Below the pieces are notes generated by a model that searched no databases, was not told the origin of the DNA, and was given only the letters and a program-made list of their open reading frames with translations. DNA of 64,000 nt, taken from contig OX388312.1 of NCBI GenBank assembly GCA_947579605.1, positions 24,637,313 through 24,701,312 on the forward strand, in the 5' to 3' direction. This document shows, in pieces, positions 34,527 through 46,903 of this stretch. Numbering within the stretch: the stretch's first letter is position 1; each line of letters opens with the position of its first letter. Made by a program: the position numbers and the translations under genes. The DNA comes from Athripsodes cinereus. Lineage: Eukaryota > Arthropoda > Insecta > Trichoptera > Leptoceridae.

Positions 34527-34700
34527 GGCCTAGTCAAAACACATTTAAGCGTTAAGTTTTCGTTCAAACGCGGACGACGTTGCGAGAACGTGTCAATTTT
34601 CGTAGCTAAAATACACAAGTAGCTCCGAAAATTGACGCGTTCTAGCAACCTCGTCTTGTTTGAACGAAAACGTAACGCTTAAATGTGTTTTGACTAGGCC
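34527..34700. mobile_element. 174-bp foldback MITE with ~75-bp arms
   Basis: The left arm starts GGCCTAGTCAAAACACATTT and continues AAGCGTTAAGTTTTCGTTC. The right arm is its reverse complement with around nine differences, leaving a ~24-base loop. TACAG lies at 34517-34521 and again at 34701-34705, possibly a 5-bp duplication if the extra CAGTG belongs to the element. There is no coding capacity; the minus frame at 34301-34648 crosses it by chance. Confidence 0.82.
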
Positions 34701-34705
34701 TACAG

Positions 34706-35884
34706 GACAAATCATAGGTACTGATATCATATAAAATTATACATAATTGTATTTTTAACAGTCTAGCAAATATAGAGCTAGTTTTACGTAGACCTCATCC
34801 TTACTCGATAGATTGAAAATATTATGTACACTATGTGCCTATTTTTTTTTCCAAATAATAATTCGTGTTAGTGACCGACCAGTCTCGTTCAGAAAATATT
34901 TCGTTGCTCATAATGTGTAGAAGTTATTATTATTATTATTATATAAAGGCCCCGGGCATCAAATTTTTGATTCATAAATCAATCTACATCGTACCATAAT
35001 TAGTACACATTCAACCATTTATGTATATCCATTAAATTTATTGAATGACGTTTTACGCTTTTGTACGAACGCCTTGAATAATTTTGTATCGTATACGCAT
35101 AATGTAATAATATTTCTATTATTTTTTTTATCTCACATGGATACCCACACTAGACTCAAGGACAAGTATTATAGATGAGATATATTAGAATATTATGAGA
35201 AACCAATTTTGTTAGCCACAAAAGCTGCTTATTTAGAGTAGATACCTACAATAGAAACCTTAACTTTATATTCGCATTTTGTATTACTTTATTTCAAATT
35301 CGTGCTGTACGTTATGTAAGTTTTAATTGCAATAAAGCACATAATTATGTGAATGCTACACGTCTTGTCTTGCCTTATATGGAAAATGTCTTTATGAAAA
35401 AGAGTTAGGTAGCATATTAATATATTAATTGCTTCATTTATAAAGTAGATACTATAAGACAAATGGTCGATAGCTTATGGTCAATATCAACAAGAATTTG
35501 TTACGATTGTAAGTATGTTAGCCATATTTTTAATACAAAGTAACGAAGTTTTGAAAGTATGTAGGTACTATGTATGATAGACATGATAATAACAGATATG
35601 AGGTTATTGACAAATTCAAGTAATTTATTACTGTAGATAATTCTTTACATAATTTTATAATGTTTAACCCACGCGACCAGCCTCAAACTTTTATACGCTA
35701 CATAATATTTTGATTTATATTGATCAAAGCAACGATATATGTACATACAGTAAGTCTAGATAATATTACAGGTATTATCAAATTATCTCAATAGGTACAC
35801 AAATACACTTACGATGTTCTATTGTTTAGTCATTTTATTAAGTAAAATAATAAAAAATAAATAATAGTAAAAAAAATGTATAGC
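34706..35884. other. AT-rich stretch, nothing recognised
   Basis: ATT microsatellite at 34927-34943, otherwise no supported feature. Confidence 0.4.
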
Positions 35885-36120
35885 ACCAGACGACCGAGTT
35901 GGCAAGGAAGTAACGCTCTTCTCTTTGAGTCATGAAGTCTCGGGTTCAATTTCTAGCAAGGGTAAAATAAAGAGTATTATTTTCCAAATTGTCCTGGATC
36001 TGAGTTTTAAGATGTAATTTTATACTTCAGTATTGTCACGTGAATACCCATGATACAAGATTGGTACATATATTAGTTTGGGATTAACTAGATATGTTGA
36101 AATTGTCTATGAATGCAACA
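35885..36120 (+). repeat. tRNA-derived SINE of lepidopteran style (SINE-C)
   Basis: The head contains GAGTTGGCAAGGAAGTAACG (A-box-like) and TCTCGGGTTCAATTTCTAGC (box B). The body follows with GTCCTGGATCTGAGTTTTAA, then AATACCCATGATACAAG and TTTGGGATTAACTAGAT. The order and wording match, with decay, a tRNA-SINE common in moths and butterflies whose 3' half carries a TACCCATAACACAAG-type block. It is old and diverged. Confidence 0.65.
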
Positions 36121-37675
36121 TTTATTATTATCTTTAAGCCAAAACTAAAAACGTTTCGAAGAATCGTGGGTTTATATTAAACGAAATATTCATCGAAACC
36201 AAAATATTCCCAACGTTTCCCACATTCATCAATGGCAATAATGTACCCATAAAAACTTGTCAGTGCATAATATCATTTGTTACATATTCACTCGAATATT
36301 AGCTACCTGCCCAATATTGTTAGTTACCCATTGATAATGGAGCTTGCTACGAAAGAGGTCTGGGAATAATTAAATTCACAAAAGTGAAAATTTACAATGT
36401 TTAATTTAAATTTTTATAAAAAAATAATTTTCACAAAGTTAAAACAACCAATGAATATTTTTGACATATTTTATGCGAGAGACAAAACTAAGAGTTTTAT
36501 TTTCACAAAAAAAAAATAGTTTTCTAATAAATTATGTCATGTTATAAAATGCTGAGGTTATTATGTAACGTATATCTTATAAAATTGCGACTATTGGCCA
36601 CACGCTTTAAGGATATAAAAATGATAATTTATTTACTTAATTCTTAGTACTTGCTGATGTTTATAACTCAATAACTGTAAAAGAAATCTTTACAACTATA
36701 AAATAAAATAACGAAAAACACGATTCTCTTGAATTCAAGAGTTTGACTCCAGTCAAAGGAAAAGGAAATAAAAATTAAAAATACAACCTATACTGGAAAT
36801 GTAAATCAATGTTTTTAAACATTATCAGTACTTACCTAAGTATTCACAGTTACGTGAAGAATTCTGTGTCTTCTACTTCATTTGTTTTTAAATCTTTTGC
36901 GCGTGTTTTACGTAGATGGGAATCATTTACATTTCAATTAAGAAATTATACATATTTAATTTGCATTACAACGTTTCTATTCAAACTGTTTGTTATATTT
37001 ATATGGACAATTTGTAAAGCGCCGTTTACTCATAACATGAGCTCAAGGGCTCAGGTTATTCGAATACTCGTATTATTCTACAATTTTACAAGAAATGGAA
37101 GAATTTAATACCAAAAACTTGCTGGATACTCAAAATATTGGAATAATTGGTGGCAAAAGCTCTACAATAACTGTTCGATCATTGATAATAGGTTAGTTTG
37201 TACGAGACAAAAATGAAACATTAATCATAATACATTGCATATAACTTAGATTGTAAGGAATGATCAAGATTTTAATCGATTTAGTCGAAAGATTGTAATC
37301 AAATACTATCATTATGATTAACTTTCTTCTTTGATATTTGAGGCAATAATATTATGATCTCTCCAGGTAATGAACGTGTTACAAACTAGTATCACAAAAC
37401 TGTTTGAATTTGAATACATTATAGTGAATTGGTGTAATAATAGATAATATTATTCAGACTTATACAAATCATCGACAGAATGGCGCCTTGATCAATATGG
37501 CAATGGATCATCTGAGCCAAATATTTACTACGTCGATATAAAAAAAATGAACATTATGAAAAATGCGTTAAATAAATTATATATTGACAACAATATGATG
37601 TTAAGTCCACAAACTACGGACGTCTTAAATTTTAAATCTTTTATATCTAATCACGTGGATCAAATCAAATGAAGG
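36121..37675. other. AT-rich stretch, nothing recognised
   Basis: A 99-codon plus frame at 36809-37108 has no recognisable domain. No RNA gene or repeat is supported. Confidence 0.4.
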
Positions 37676-37805
37676 AGAACAGCGTGTTGAGAAAGAGGAA
37701 TCAACGTGCGTGAATAAGAAATTGTATGAATATGGAGGAAGCGAAAGAAGTATGTAAGGATAGATATGTACTGCGGTTCATCCTCTCCGCTTGGGATAAG
37801 GTTTA
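37676..37805 (+). pseudogene. RTE-type LINE 3' fragment, degraded
   Basis: TTGAGAAAGAGGAATCAACG, then GAATATGGAGGAAGCGAAAG, then AAGTATGTAAGGATAGAT are the codons of the RNRR...NMEEAKEVCKDR C-terminal region. The tail afterwards is diverged. Confidence 0.7.
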
Positions 37806-37849
37806 GACTGTTTAGAGTATAGGTAGATAAACACTATCTATCTTTGTAT

Positions 37850-37898
37850 CTATACCATCGTAGCATCTTTCGCAAACAGAGAAGGCAGTAGATTCGCA
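37850..37898 (-). repeat. RTE LINE tail fragment, inverted relative to the neighbour
   Basis: CTATACCATCGTAGCATCTT then AACAGAGAAGGCAGTAG resembles the reversed 3' tail at 55290-55340. It lies in opposite orientation ~45 bp from the plus-strand fragment. Confidence 0.45.
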
Positions 37899-38084
37899 GT
37901 ATATAATAAACATTTATTTTTATGTTGTTTAAAATTGTCATTTATTCAATTCACATCATATGATTATTGTTACCCATGCGACTAAATTTCTGTTATTGGT
38001 TTTGTTTCTTTTCTATTTGAATGTTTTAGTGCTATTTTTATATATATATATTTATAGACTGTTGTATTATTGATTTGTCATACA

Positions 38085-38150
38085 TAAATGTATTAAACCT
38101 ATTGTAAAAGGCAAATTGCCGTTTATTGATCAAATAAATAAAAATAAATA
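38085..38150 (+). repeat. Possible LINE 3' tail remnant
   Basis: ATTGTAAAAGGCAAATTGCC then GTTTATTGATCAAATAAATA and A-rich tail. It is similar in form to the minus-strand tail at 21926-22035. Confidence 0.4.
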
Positions 38151-40030
38151 TGAATTATAGATAAATAAATACCCAAATTAAGAGCTTTATATGGATGGAA
38201 TAGTATGGCGCAAAATTCTTTCTTTATTTCTGTATATAAATATGAATAAATAAAAGTATTGGATTGTATAAGTTAGAAAAGAACATATACCTATATATAT
38301 GGCTATAATTATTCTTTGTTAGATCTTCTATTTCTACAGAAAATAAATAAATTAACATTATCAACAAGTTTGACATGATTTTGCGTTTAAAAAAAAACTG
38401 GGTTGGCATTTGTAAATTAATTTGTGCTTATGTGTTTTTAAGATAATGATCAAAAACGCAGGTAAACATTGTCAAAAAGACTTTCTAGTATTCGGCATGT
38501 GCTATAAATGAGTTTTGTCGTAATAAATAAATAAATACATGAAATTATAGACGACATTGTTATTTGTATGACTGCGCCATGAATCCGCCAATAAATATTT
38601 TAATATTAGTATCCTTGACAATGAGAAAGGTCATTTGACCCCTTTAATAAATTTGTTCAATTCTATTATTGTGTTCGATATTATTCTAAATACCAAATAT
38701 ATTTTATATCATTCTCAAACCAGAATAGACTTGTGTATTATAATAATATTATAAAAGTAAAGTATCTTCATGTTTATGAATCTTTGCATGTTATTGAGTT
38801 TCTTTGATATACACCTACCTACCAAGACAAATTTAAATGTACGAAATTCATTTATTATATTTATTGATAAAACTTGATCAAAGTTGTATACTAACGGAAT
38901 AAAATTAAATTGCAAACATTAAAGTTTAATAGAGATGCCAGGATTATGTAAATGTGGGCATTTATAAGATGAAAAATTAATTTTATCGTATTGAAAACAA
39001 AAAAAGGCTGTTTTTTAAGCATTGTTAACGCCAAGGCGGTTTTTATTTTAATCTTCTGCATCCTTGCGTCAAATACATTGAGAAAAACTACACACTTATC
39101 AACTATAATATTTATACTTCTTTCTTTGTCATATATTATGTCTTACCTTGAGAATCCGATAGACATAGTCAAAGGTTTCCATATTCCAACCTTTTGTTGC
39201 AAATAAAATAATTTCCGCATGGATTCAATAAAAGTGAATATAAAAGTCCTGCAGAAATGAATTGTTTTAAAAAAAAAGATTATATATATTTATGCATGGC
39301 GATGAGACATGCTACTTTTCATGTAAAACACTTGTTGTAACTGACAGAATGATCTGTTTATTGCAATAATTATAACCACTGTTTGCTATATCGTTTTTGA
39401 GATAAGTCTTGTTGAGAAAGTAAACTAAATTTATAAAGTGTGTATTAGTTTTTACAATAACGTGCCTACATTTTATTTTGATCGCGCTACTTTTTTGTTA
39501 CTGTGTTGAAATATAATGATACGACAAAAAAATGAGAAACATAAACTCGAATTAACTGAAGCATCATATTACTTGACAGCAAAAAACACGCGACTTAGCA
39601 GTTTTCACTTAATCCTTGTATACATTTTTTTTTTGAGCTTTAACTTCTCTCTTTTAGAAATTCGGAGATAAAATCATTTATAAGGTTTTAAACATTTCCT
39701 TTGGAACAATGATTTGTTAATAACTATATTATTGCTTAATAAATATAATTTAGGTACAATGCCTACTTAAACGATTTAGTATAAAATAAAATGATACCAT
39801 ATGATATTTCATTTGAAAAAAAGTCATGTAAATACATAATAATTATGGAAGACATTGACGATTGTTTTTTTCTCTCCATAAATGAGGTTTTAAGATTTAC
39901 AGGTTTTAGATGCTCGTGTGGATAAACTCTTTCAACAGACACAGGACAGGAGGGTCTTTGTAAAAGTGATCGCCAGCATAAGGGAAATTTAATGTAATGG
40001 TGTAAAAAAAAACGATAAAGATTAAAGGAG
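38151..40030. other. AT-rich stretch, nothing recognised
   Basis: Several 61-105 codon frames on either strand lack protein-like features. Confidence 0.4.
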
Positions 40031-40066
40031 AAAATATAGGATCTCCTAAAGGAGATCCTATATTTT
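40031..40066. repeat. Perfect 16-bp stem, 4-base loop hairpin
   Basis: AAAATATAGGATCTCC, loop TAAA, then the exact reverse complement. No poly-T follows immediately and no gene end is nearby, so it is not called a terminator. Confidence 0.8.
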
Positions 40067-42041
40067 AGGTACAAATACAATAAGAAATAGGTATTACTTC
40101 TTGCATTAAGAGGAAAAAAGAGTTATAAAACTTCATAAGATTGTTCCATACAGATTTTTTTTCAAGTTTAGGACATATTTAAATATTTTAGAATAAACAT
40201 TATGCTTGATTAATCTTTTTTTTCATTTATTAAAATCTCACTTTCAAATAATTATCTTATCTTTATACTACGGATATGATTATTACGTCGCTATCTAAGA
40301 GTATCTAATATCTGATTTCTTAATAAACTCTTTTAAAACACGTTTGATTTAATAAAGAAAAATTGATTAGGAGAAATATCTACATATTTTTATAGAGAGT
40401 CAAATAAACCATAAATAAATTCATCACAATATTTCGGTTTCATTTGTATTAGGTACTAAAATCAAACTGATACAAATAATATTTATTATGTTATTTACTT
40501 ACTTTTCGGATCCGGACTTTGCCACTCTAGTTTCCAGCGACGTATATCGCTTTGCCATTTATGTCAGAAAAATACCACTGAATCGAAAATCTAATGAAAT
40601 AGTATTGCAACAGAATATGAAATTAAGTTAAGAATTATTTTTTATAATAATTAAAATTTCGTTTGATGCTGGCTCAAACTTCATAGATAAAGTTTAGTGT
40701 CCATTGGATACCATAATCAACATCTGTTTATCTATGGATAACTCCAGGCGACATTTTATACAATGTTGAATTTCGTTTATGTTTAAAAAAAACTAGTAAA
40801 TTTCAAGTTGGGTTGTAGATAATGATAATATTGTAAGTCGTGTAGTAATAAAATACGTAGTAACATCTATAGATGTTCAAGGATTCCGGGCAAAATAATA
40901 ATGGTTCTTATAATAGGTCGTTGGTGTTTTTTTTTATTCGCAAAACAATAATAATGTTAATGATTTAAAATGTTACAAATTATGATATTTGTCAAAAGCG
41001 AATCGATATGCCCTGGGCTAAAAAACATAAATAGATGAAAGATTTCGTTCACTATTATAGTAACAACATACAAGCTGTAGGCTTGGAAGCCAATTCAACT
41101 ACACAACGTTTATTATATAATAATATTTATATGTTATCGATGTTTTATGTTTGATTCGCTATTTTAATGATGGTCGAGTTTTTAAAGTAATGATGTATTA
41201 TGTAAAATATTAAATTATTTTATTCAACATTCCATAATTGGTGTGATTTTCTAATTGGCTTTAATCTTATGATCCTAGATACTGAGATCAAAAAATAAGA
41301 GTCTAAATTAAAAATACAAGTAGAGTTTATGTATTTATTTATAAGATGTTCTTTTTGACTGAACATCGGTATTGGAATAATTTTGTCTCCCCGAGAAACT
41401 AGAAGCAATGGTCGCATCATTGACATCGTTTGAATGATTCTCATATGGGTATTCATTTGGAATATTGAATACATTGCTTCATACAAATATTTAAATAAAT
41501 GAAGTTACATGCCTATATTTATACTCATATATATATTCCATACTCGACCAAACGAAATCAGTGAAGTTCATAATAGCACTATTAAGATTAAGTTATAAAA
41601 ACAAGGTATAAAAATTAATTACACAATTAATACAACTGTATTTAGCAGAAAGAATGTTAATGTGGAGAATCAGAAATTAAAAATAATGAGTCAAGTAGCA
41701 GATACATAATATCATAGTCGTAGTAATACTATAACCAAAATACACGACTTAGATAATATTATCTTGTCATAAAGACGCGACGCACTAAGCTTTCAAAAGT
41801 CTCGTAATACGTTTGGTGCGACGGCGTTCGTTTCCGGGAACCATGAAATTAATATAATTTATTTACTCATTATTCTGATAAAGATAAACACAAGTTGAAC
41901 TAGGTCTACAAATTTACAATATTATAAAAAAATTAATAAGTATCAACATTTAAATACTATATGAAATATTTTTAGATCTATAGAATCAAGGCGTTGATTA
42001 CTGATATAACTAGTGCATTATGAATTTTTCAAATTTAAGAC
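40067..42041. other. AT-rich stretch, nothing recognised
   Basis: No supported feature. The 88-codon minus frame at 41220-41486 has no recognisable domain. Confidence 0.4.
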
Positions 42042-42044
42042 CTG

Positions 42045-42193
42045 AGCCCGTAGACAATTTGTACTTAGCGATCGTCTACTGGCGAACTTTTCGACAATCT
42101 ACCTACACGTACCGTATAATTATGCGTTATTGTTGCAGTTATTGACAAAAATTCGTTTGTAGGCGATCGCCAAGTACAAATTGTCTACGGGCT
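42045..42193. mobile_element. 149-bp MITE, copy 2
   Basis: Same ends and length as 31453-31601, with a single base difference. Flanking trinucleotides are CTG (left) and TTG (right), so the 3-bp duplication suggested by the other copy is not exact here. Confidence 0.85.
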
Positions 42194-42294
42194 TTGATGT
42201 CATTGTCATAGAAAAGGTGTATTATGAAAGATAAAGAAATTGTAAATTTATGAAGCCAGATTTCAAAGTTAGTTTATAATATACAACAATTATA

Positions 42295-42440
42295 AGGTTT
42301 CATCCATCCCATCAAAACATCTCCGATAAGTGGGGTAGCCAGCGGAAAAATACAGCGAATTTCTGCCTTTCACCTGACATTTAAGAACATTGTCAATCTT
42401 GCCAATAAAACTTATAGGAAAGAGTGGGGAAGCTTATTCT
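42295..42440 (-). repeat. SINE-A copy, degraded
   Basis: Minus strand: CCATCCCATCAAAACATCTC, then CGATAAGTGGGGTAGCCAGC. The head blocks AACATTGTCAATCTTGCCAA and AGGAAAGAGTGG can just be followed. Confidence 0.6.
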
Positions 42441-43650
42441 ATAACGGAGACTTTATGAAATAAAAGGTAATAAAACAAAATAATAATCCTACATGCATTA
42501 CAAGTATGAGTATGTATCTAATTATCAGAAGTTCTGTATATAATAATAATACAACTATTCTCTCATACAAGTCGTGTATCTACTCGGTTAAGTGACATTA
42601 ATAATATAAGTAATAATTTATCATAAAATTATTATCACCATTATGAAAATGATACCGTCCTGTGATTATTGATTAATGTACTGTATCATATAATGTCACG
42701 CAGTTGATAACTTAGTCATTGCAATGTAATAATTATTGATACAGTATTATTAATATTCTACTACTTTGTTTGATAATTATTATAAGAGTTCTTGATTTTA
42801 TGAATCTTTTGTGACATGAACTGTTTGAAACTATGATTACATCAAATAAGTATTATTTATTTTATTCTTCACTGTATATTGGTTACAATATTTCAAATCA
42901 ATATAAATTATTTTAAAAATATCTGTTATTCAATAATGATTCATAAACTCACAAAGAAATCATAGACGCATTTAGAGTTTTTTTTTATTGCTGCTATCCA
43001 ATTTTAAAATATTTTATAATTTTGATATGAATTAAATGTTAATATATTTTTTCACTACTATTATAAAATTTCAAATTCACTTGTAAGAAATTATTGTTAC
43101 AAATTAGATTCTACCGATTTTGAATTCTTACTAATTTATTGATATAATTTAAACACTATTTAAAATCAAAACTAAATAATAAGAAAATTCACAGCACTTT
43201 CCATGAAAACAATGAATTTTTGAAGATTTGATTACTTTAAAGTGTCAAATTAATTTAAAATTGCAGAGAAGTTATAGGTTTCAGGCAGCTTCTAAAGCGC
43301 CATCTTCCCAACTGCTTTAAAGTTTCTTAGAATTTTACTGCATGCAGTTGAATTATGGGAAGCTATGAAAAGAAATTAATTTAAAGCAAATTTAAAAGTT
43401 TTATTATTAGATTTATTATACATTCAAGATATCTGGAGATAAACACATGCATATTACCTGCATATTACATACAATAATTTTACCATTATTCGTTCCGTTT
43501 TAGTAATTAAGATTCATCAACACCGAGCCATACGAAAAGTAAAGTAAAGTAAGTAAGTAAGGATAGAAGATAAACTTTTTCATTACCTCCTAATATTGGT
43601 ACTTTCCTAATGTTTACAGCCAATCTATCATTCAACAACAAAGTAGTCAC
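42441..43650. other. AT-rich stretch, nothing recognised
   Basis: Contains a short AAAGT/AAGT microsatellite near 43536-43560. No gene is supported. Confidence 0.4.
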
Positions 43651-43653
43651 TTA

Positions 43654-43771
43654 TGGCCGGTTTCAATAATCTATCTATCCGCTACTGTCGATTGAAATCT
43701 ATTGTGTTCTATATTTTAAATCATACATTTTAATCGACAGTCACGGATAGAAAGGTTATTGAAACCGGCCA
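43654..43771. mobile_element. PIF/Harbinger-type MITE, copy 2 (118 bp)
   Basis: It is flanked by TTA at 43651-43653 and 43772-43774. It begins TGGCCGGTTTCAATAATCTA and ends GGTTATTGAAACCGGCCA. An inner inverted pair (CTACTGTCGATTGAAAT against TTTAATCGACAGTCA) extends the foldback to almost the whole length. Same family as 24796-24920. Confidence 0.8.
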
Positions 43772-43774
43772 TTA

Positions 43775-44360
43775 AACACTTACAATGTAATATTACTCTA
43801 CTTGATATTTTGTTTTATAGAGATGATGAACTACGTTAGGTAGTATTACTTTACGTAGGACAGACGACTTGTATTTAATATAATTATTTACTTTGCCTGG
43901 CCATGATCCATGTATTATAATGAAAGTTTACATAATATTCAACAAAGAAATCAATAGGTATCATTTTAATCATTATCTTGCAACACACCTTTTTCTGTAG
44001 AGTTTCTGACAGCAAATATATCTCTCAATTTTTTTTTGTAAGTTAGTGAGGTAACCTGTAGGTATTCATAAAGTACTACATATAAGATTAAAGATATGCA
44101 ACATCTCCATTTCAGCAATGAGACCACCTTTGAATATACTTAAATATTTATGGAATGAAGTAGAGGATGTATAAAATATATACCTATCTATTACCCTAAA
44201 ATATGACATACCTTATTCTTAATTTTTATGAAAAAATTACTCATGAATTTTAAAAGGTGGAAAATTGCTTAATTTTTTTTTTATTATTTTAACAATATAA
44301 ACAGGATAAAACAGTCAATAAAAAAATATGTTAACAAAACAAACATACAATTTTACCTCA
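43775..44360. other. AT-rich stretch, nothing recognised
   Basis: No supported feature. Confidence 0.4.
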
Positions 44361-44536
44361 ATTTTTTTTTTTTAATATCTGGGTTTTGTTATAAACCCAA
44401 ATACAACCTTATACACCTTTCACACTAAGCTAAAAGCTTGTGCCGTGAAAGGGGAGTTTGCCGGCACCTGGGATCGAACCACGGACCCCTTGTTCTGAAG
44501 GCCGAGACTCTACCCCCAGGCCACCGACGAACTCAT
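44361..44536 (-). repeat. SINE-B copy, full length
   Basis: Minus strand. The head reads GTTCGTCGGTGGCCTGGGGG then TAGAGTCTCGGCC (box A region) and GTGGTTCGATCCCAGGTGCC (box B). Next come GGCAAACTCCCCTTTCACGG and AGCTTTTAGCTTAGTGTGAA. The tail is GTATTTGGGTTTATAACAAA, then ACCCAGATATT and a poly-A. The tRNA-like head with intact box B marks it as a pol III-type SINE. It is not a functional tRNA gene because no full cloverleaf or anticodon arm is apparent. Confidence 0.85.
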
Positions 44537-46560
44537 ATAAACTCATTTTTAGCATAAAAGTGAAAAAAAATCAGTACAAAATAGGACCTGTATACACATA
44601 TTAATAGTGAAATATTTTCATTGCCTAAGCTGCTTTGTAGAAAATAGTGATATACTATAATAAAGTTTATTACGAGGAGGTAGCTATTATTTTTTAAGTC
44701 TGGGTGAGAAGGTATGAGATCCGTACGTGCAAGTCGATACAAAAAGATAATTTGTGTTAAGTTTCTCGGATATGCTAATGAAGTAACAAATAAATAACAA
44801 AGCATTGCCTAGCGCTTTATGTGGAGTAATTTTTACGACTTCAGTTCATGTATTTTCTTACATTTACTCAATATTATTCAAGTAAGTAGTAAAAGTGTAA
44901 AGTGAAGTTTAATGATCTCTTGCTTCGTGTGTTTTGTTGCTGAATGTGTTTAAAATGATCATTTATTGGTACATTATTTATCCTGGCATATATTTTCATA
45001 GATATTACATTGTTCATAATCAATTTTACCGTTTTTACGCACATACTTATGTTTTAACTCGTGGTTAAAGTCGTAACATTTGTGGGAGATGCAAAACTAT
45101 ACATATTTGGAAAAGGATTGATGATGTATTTAAAGTCACCAGAAATACCTATAACTTTTAAAATTATATGATTTCAAAAAACAAACTAATTGAACGTTTT
45201 AAATTTATAGAGCAATAAAAAAAGCGTGTAATGTGGCCAGAATAGAAAAATGTTATGTAACCCAAAGTTTTAAAATAAAGAATGAATGTAATACATTCTA
45301 CGATAAGATAAAATATAGTTTTGTGAAAATATCACAAAAATGAAAGTCTAATTCAATAAAAACTTCAAGCTTGGTGAAATATATTTGCTATTTCATACTT
45401 ATCTGGTTCAACTCCTTGAAATTTCTGAGTCTCTGTCTCATATAAAGAGCTTCTACTTAAAAGATCTCCGCCCAAAGATATCTGATACTTTTCTTCCGCG
45501 TTGTAAAACAAATCGTGGTCGGTTTCGATTACTTTCCGCTATATTCCATCTCTCCCGCACAAAAGTGAATTTAAAAACTAACTCTTTTCACAATGCGTTA
45601 TATCATAATTAAGTAATATCACAAGTATGCATGACGTAATTATTCACTAATTATGTAGAACGTGTCACTTATTCTTTAATTATTCATTCTTTACTTTACA
45701 TCAAGAAAAATTCATTCAAATTAAATACAGTCAATGTTCAGAGTTTCACGCAAATCCGCGAACTCTTCCAACTCATCCAAATTTAATAAGGTTGGAATAT
45801 TAACGACACAGCTTATTACTAAATCATTTATGTTCTCTTTTGAACATTGTGTAATACAATGAACAGAACACTAAACAATGTATCAAATTAGTATGAAAAA
45901 GGGTCTTTTGGATATCCTTATTCCAAAGTCCAAATCATTCGAGTTACAAAGAAAAGAGATTAAAACATAATATAAAATGTATTGCATAAAAGATTTCATC
46001 CAGCTAATCTGTCTATAATAAAGATTGAGTAGCAAATACGTTTCTACCAAGTTATCAATGGGTTTTGTTTACATCGGTCGTGTTTATTTGCTCTCCAGTG
46101 AAAATTAACTATTCTCATAGTAATTTAATTCGTATCTAAGAGTGTTATACCTTGTTTTGTCCAGTTTTTCGCGCTCCTTCTTTTGGTCATTGCAATCCTA
46201 CAAAAGGAAAGTGTCTGTGTCTAGGAAAAACAAGTGTAAAATTTTTTCTATGCTTTGATGGACTACATAATAAAAGTGCAGCCCTTGGATTACAAAAAAT
46301 ACGAAATAACCAGTGCCATTGTGTTCAGCGTGCTGAATTGCATAAAAAACTCCGTGAAAGTGCGCATGAATAAATTGTTATTAACCCGGAAAAGCGGTTT
46401 TTCATATATGACGTCAAAATGAAAATTGTCCAAAAGGTGAAGTGACTATATTTTCCATATCGTTTTTTTATGCTGAATCCAAAAGTGAAATTATTTTTTC
46501 TGTAACTTCTCTGTGTGCCGAGTTATACTCATTTTTATATATTTTTATAACCAAAAGAGG
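44537..46560. other. AT-rich stretch, nothing certain
   Basis: The frame 46152-46373 (+, 73 codons, seven Cys) lies ~530 bp before LINE ORF1. I cannot tell whether it belongs to the LINE leader, a small gene or chance. Frames at 44533 and 45385 are unremarkable. Confidence 0.35.
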
Positions 46561-46903
46561 AAGAAAACTGTGAACGCCACTCATATAAATGCTCTAAGAG
46601 ACTTGACAACACTTTAGGTAAATAGAGCTGATGAAACTGAGTGAAAAAGTCAGTGGTGTGCCTTCTCTAACTTTACAAATGACGAAGTTATAAGGTGTTA
46701 TAACATTGTTTTCATAGTGGTACCCACATTAAGCGTGGGTTTCGTTTGTTGATTTGACCGACCATTGAACTCTCTTGCTTTTTATAAACACTTATTTTCT
46801 TATTTTATTATAATTAAACATTCTGTGCTAGAATAGTTACACTATTGTGAGAAATCCAGTGAATTAAACTGTTTACTTTTGCATACAATACGTAGTGAAT
46901 TGA

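Noticed and set aside
40031..40066. Intrinsic terminator
   Set aside because: Eukaryotic context, no U-tract immediately downstream and no gene ending nearby.
44361..44536. tRNA gene on the minus strand
   Set aside because: Box A and B are present, but the body continues into the SINE-B tail and poly-A; it is a SINE.
46152..46373. 73-codon Cys-containing plus frame before LINE ORF1
   Set aside because: No zinc-knuckle or other spacing pattern that I could name and no link to the LINE could be shown; left unassigned.
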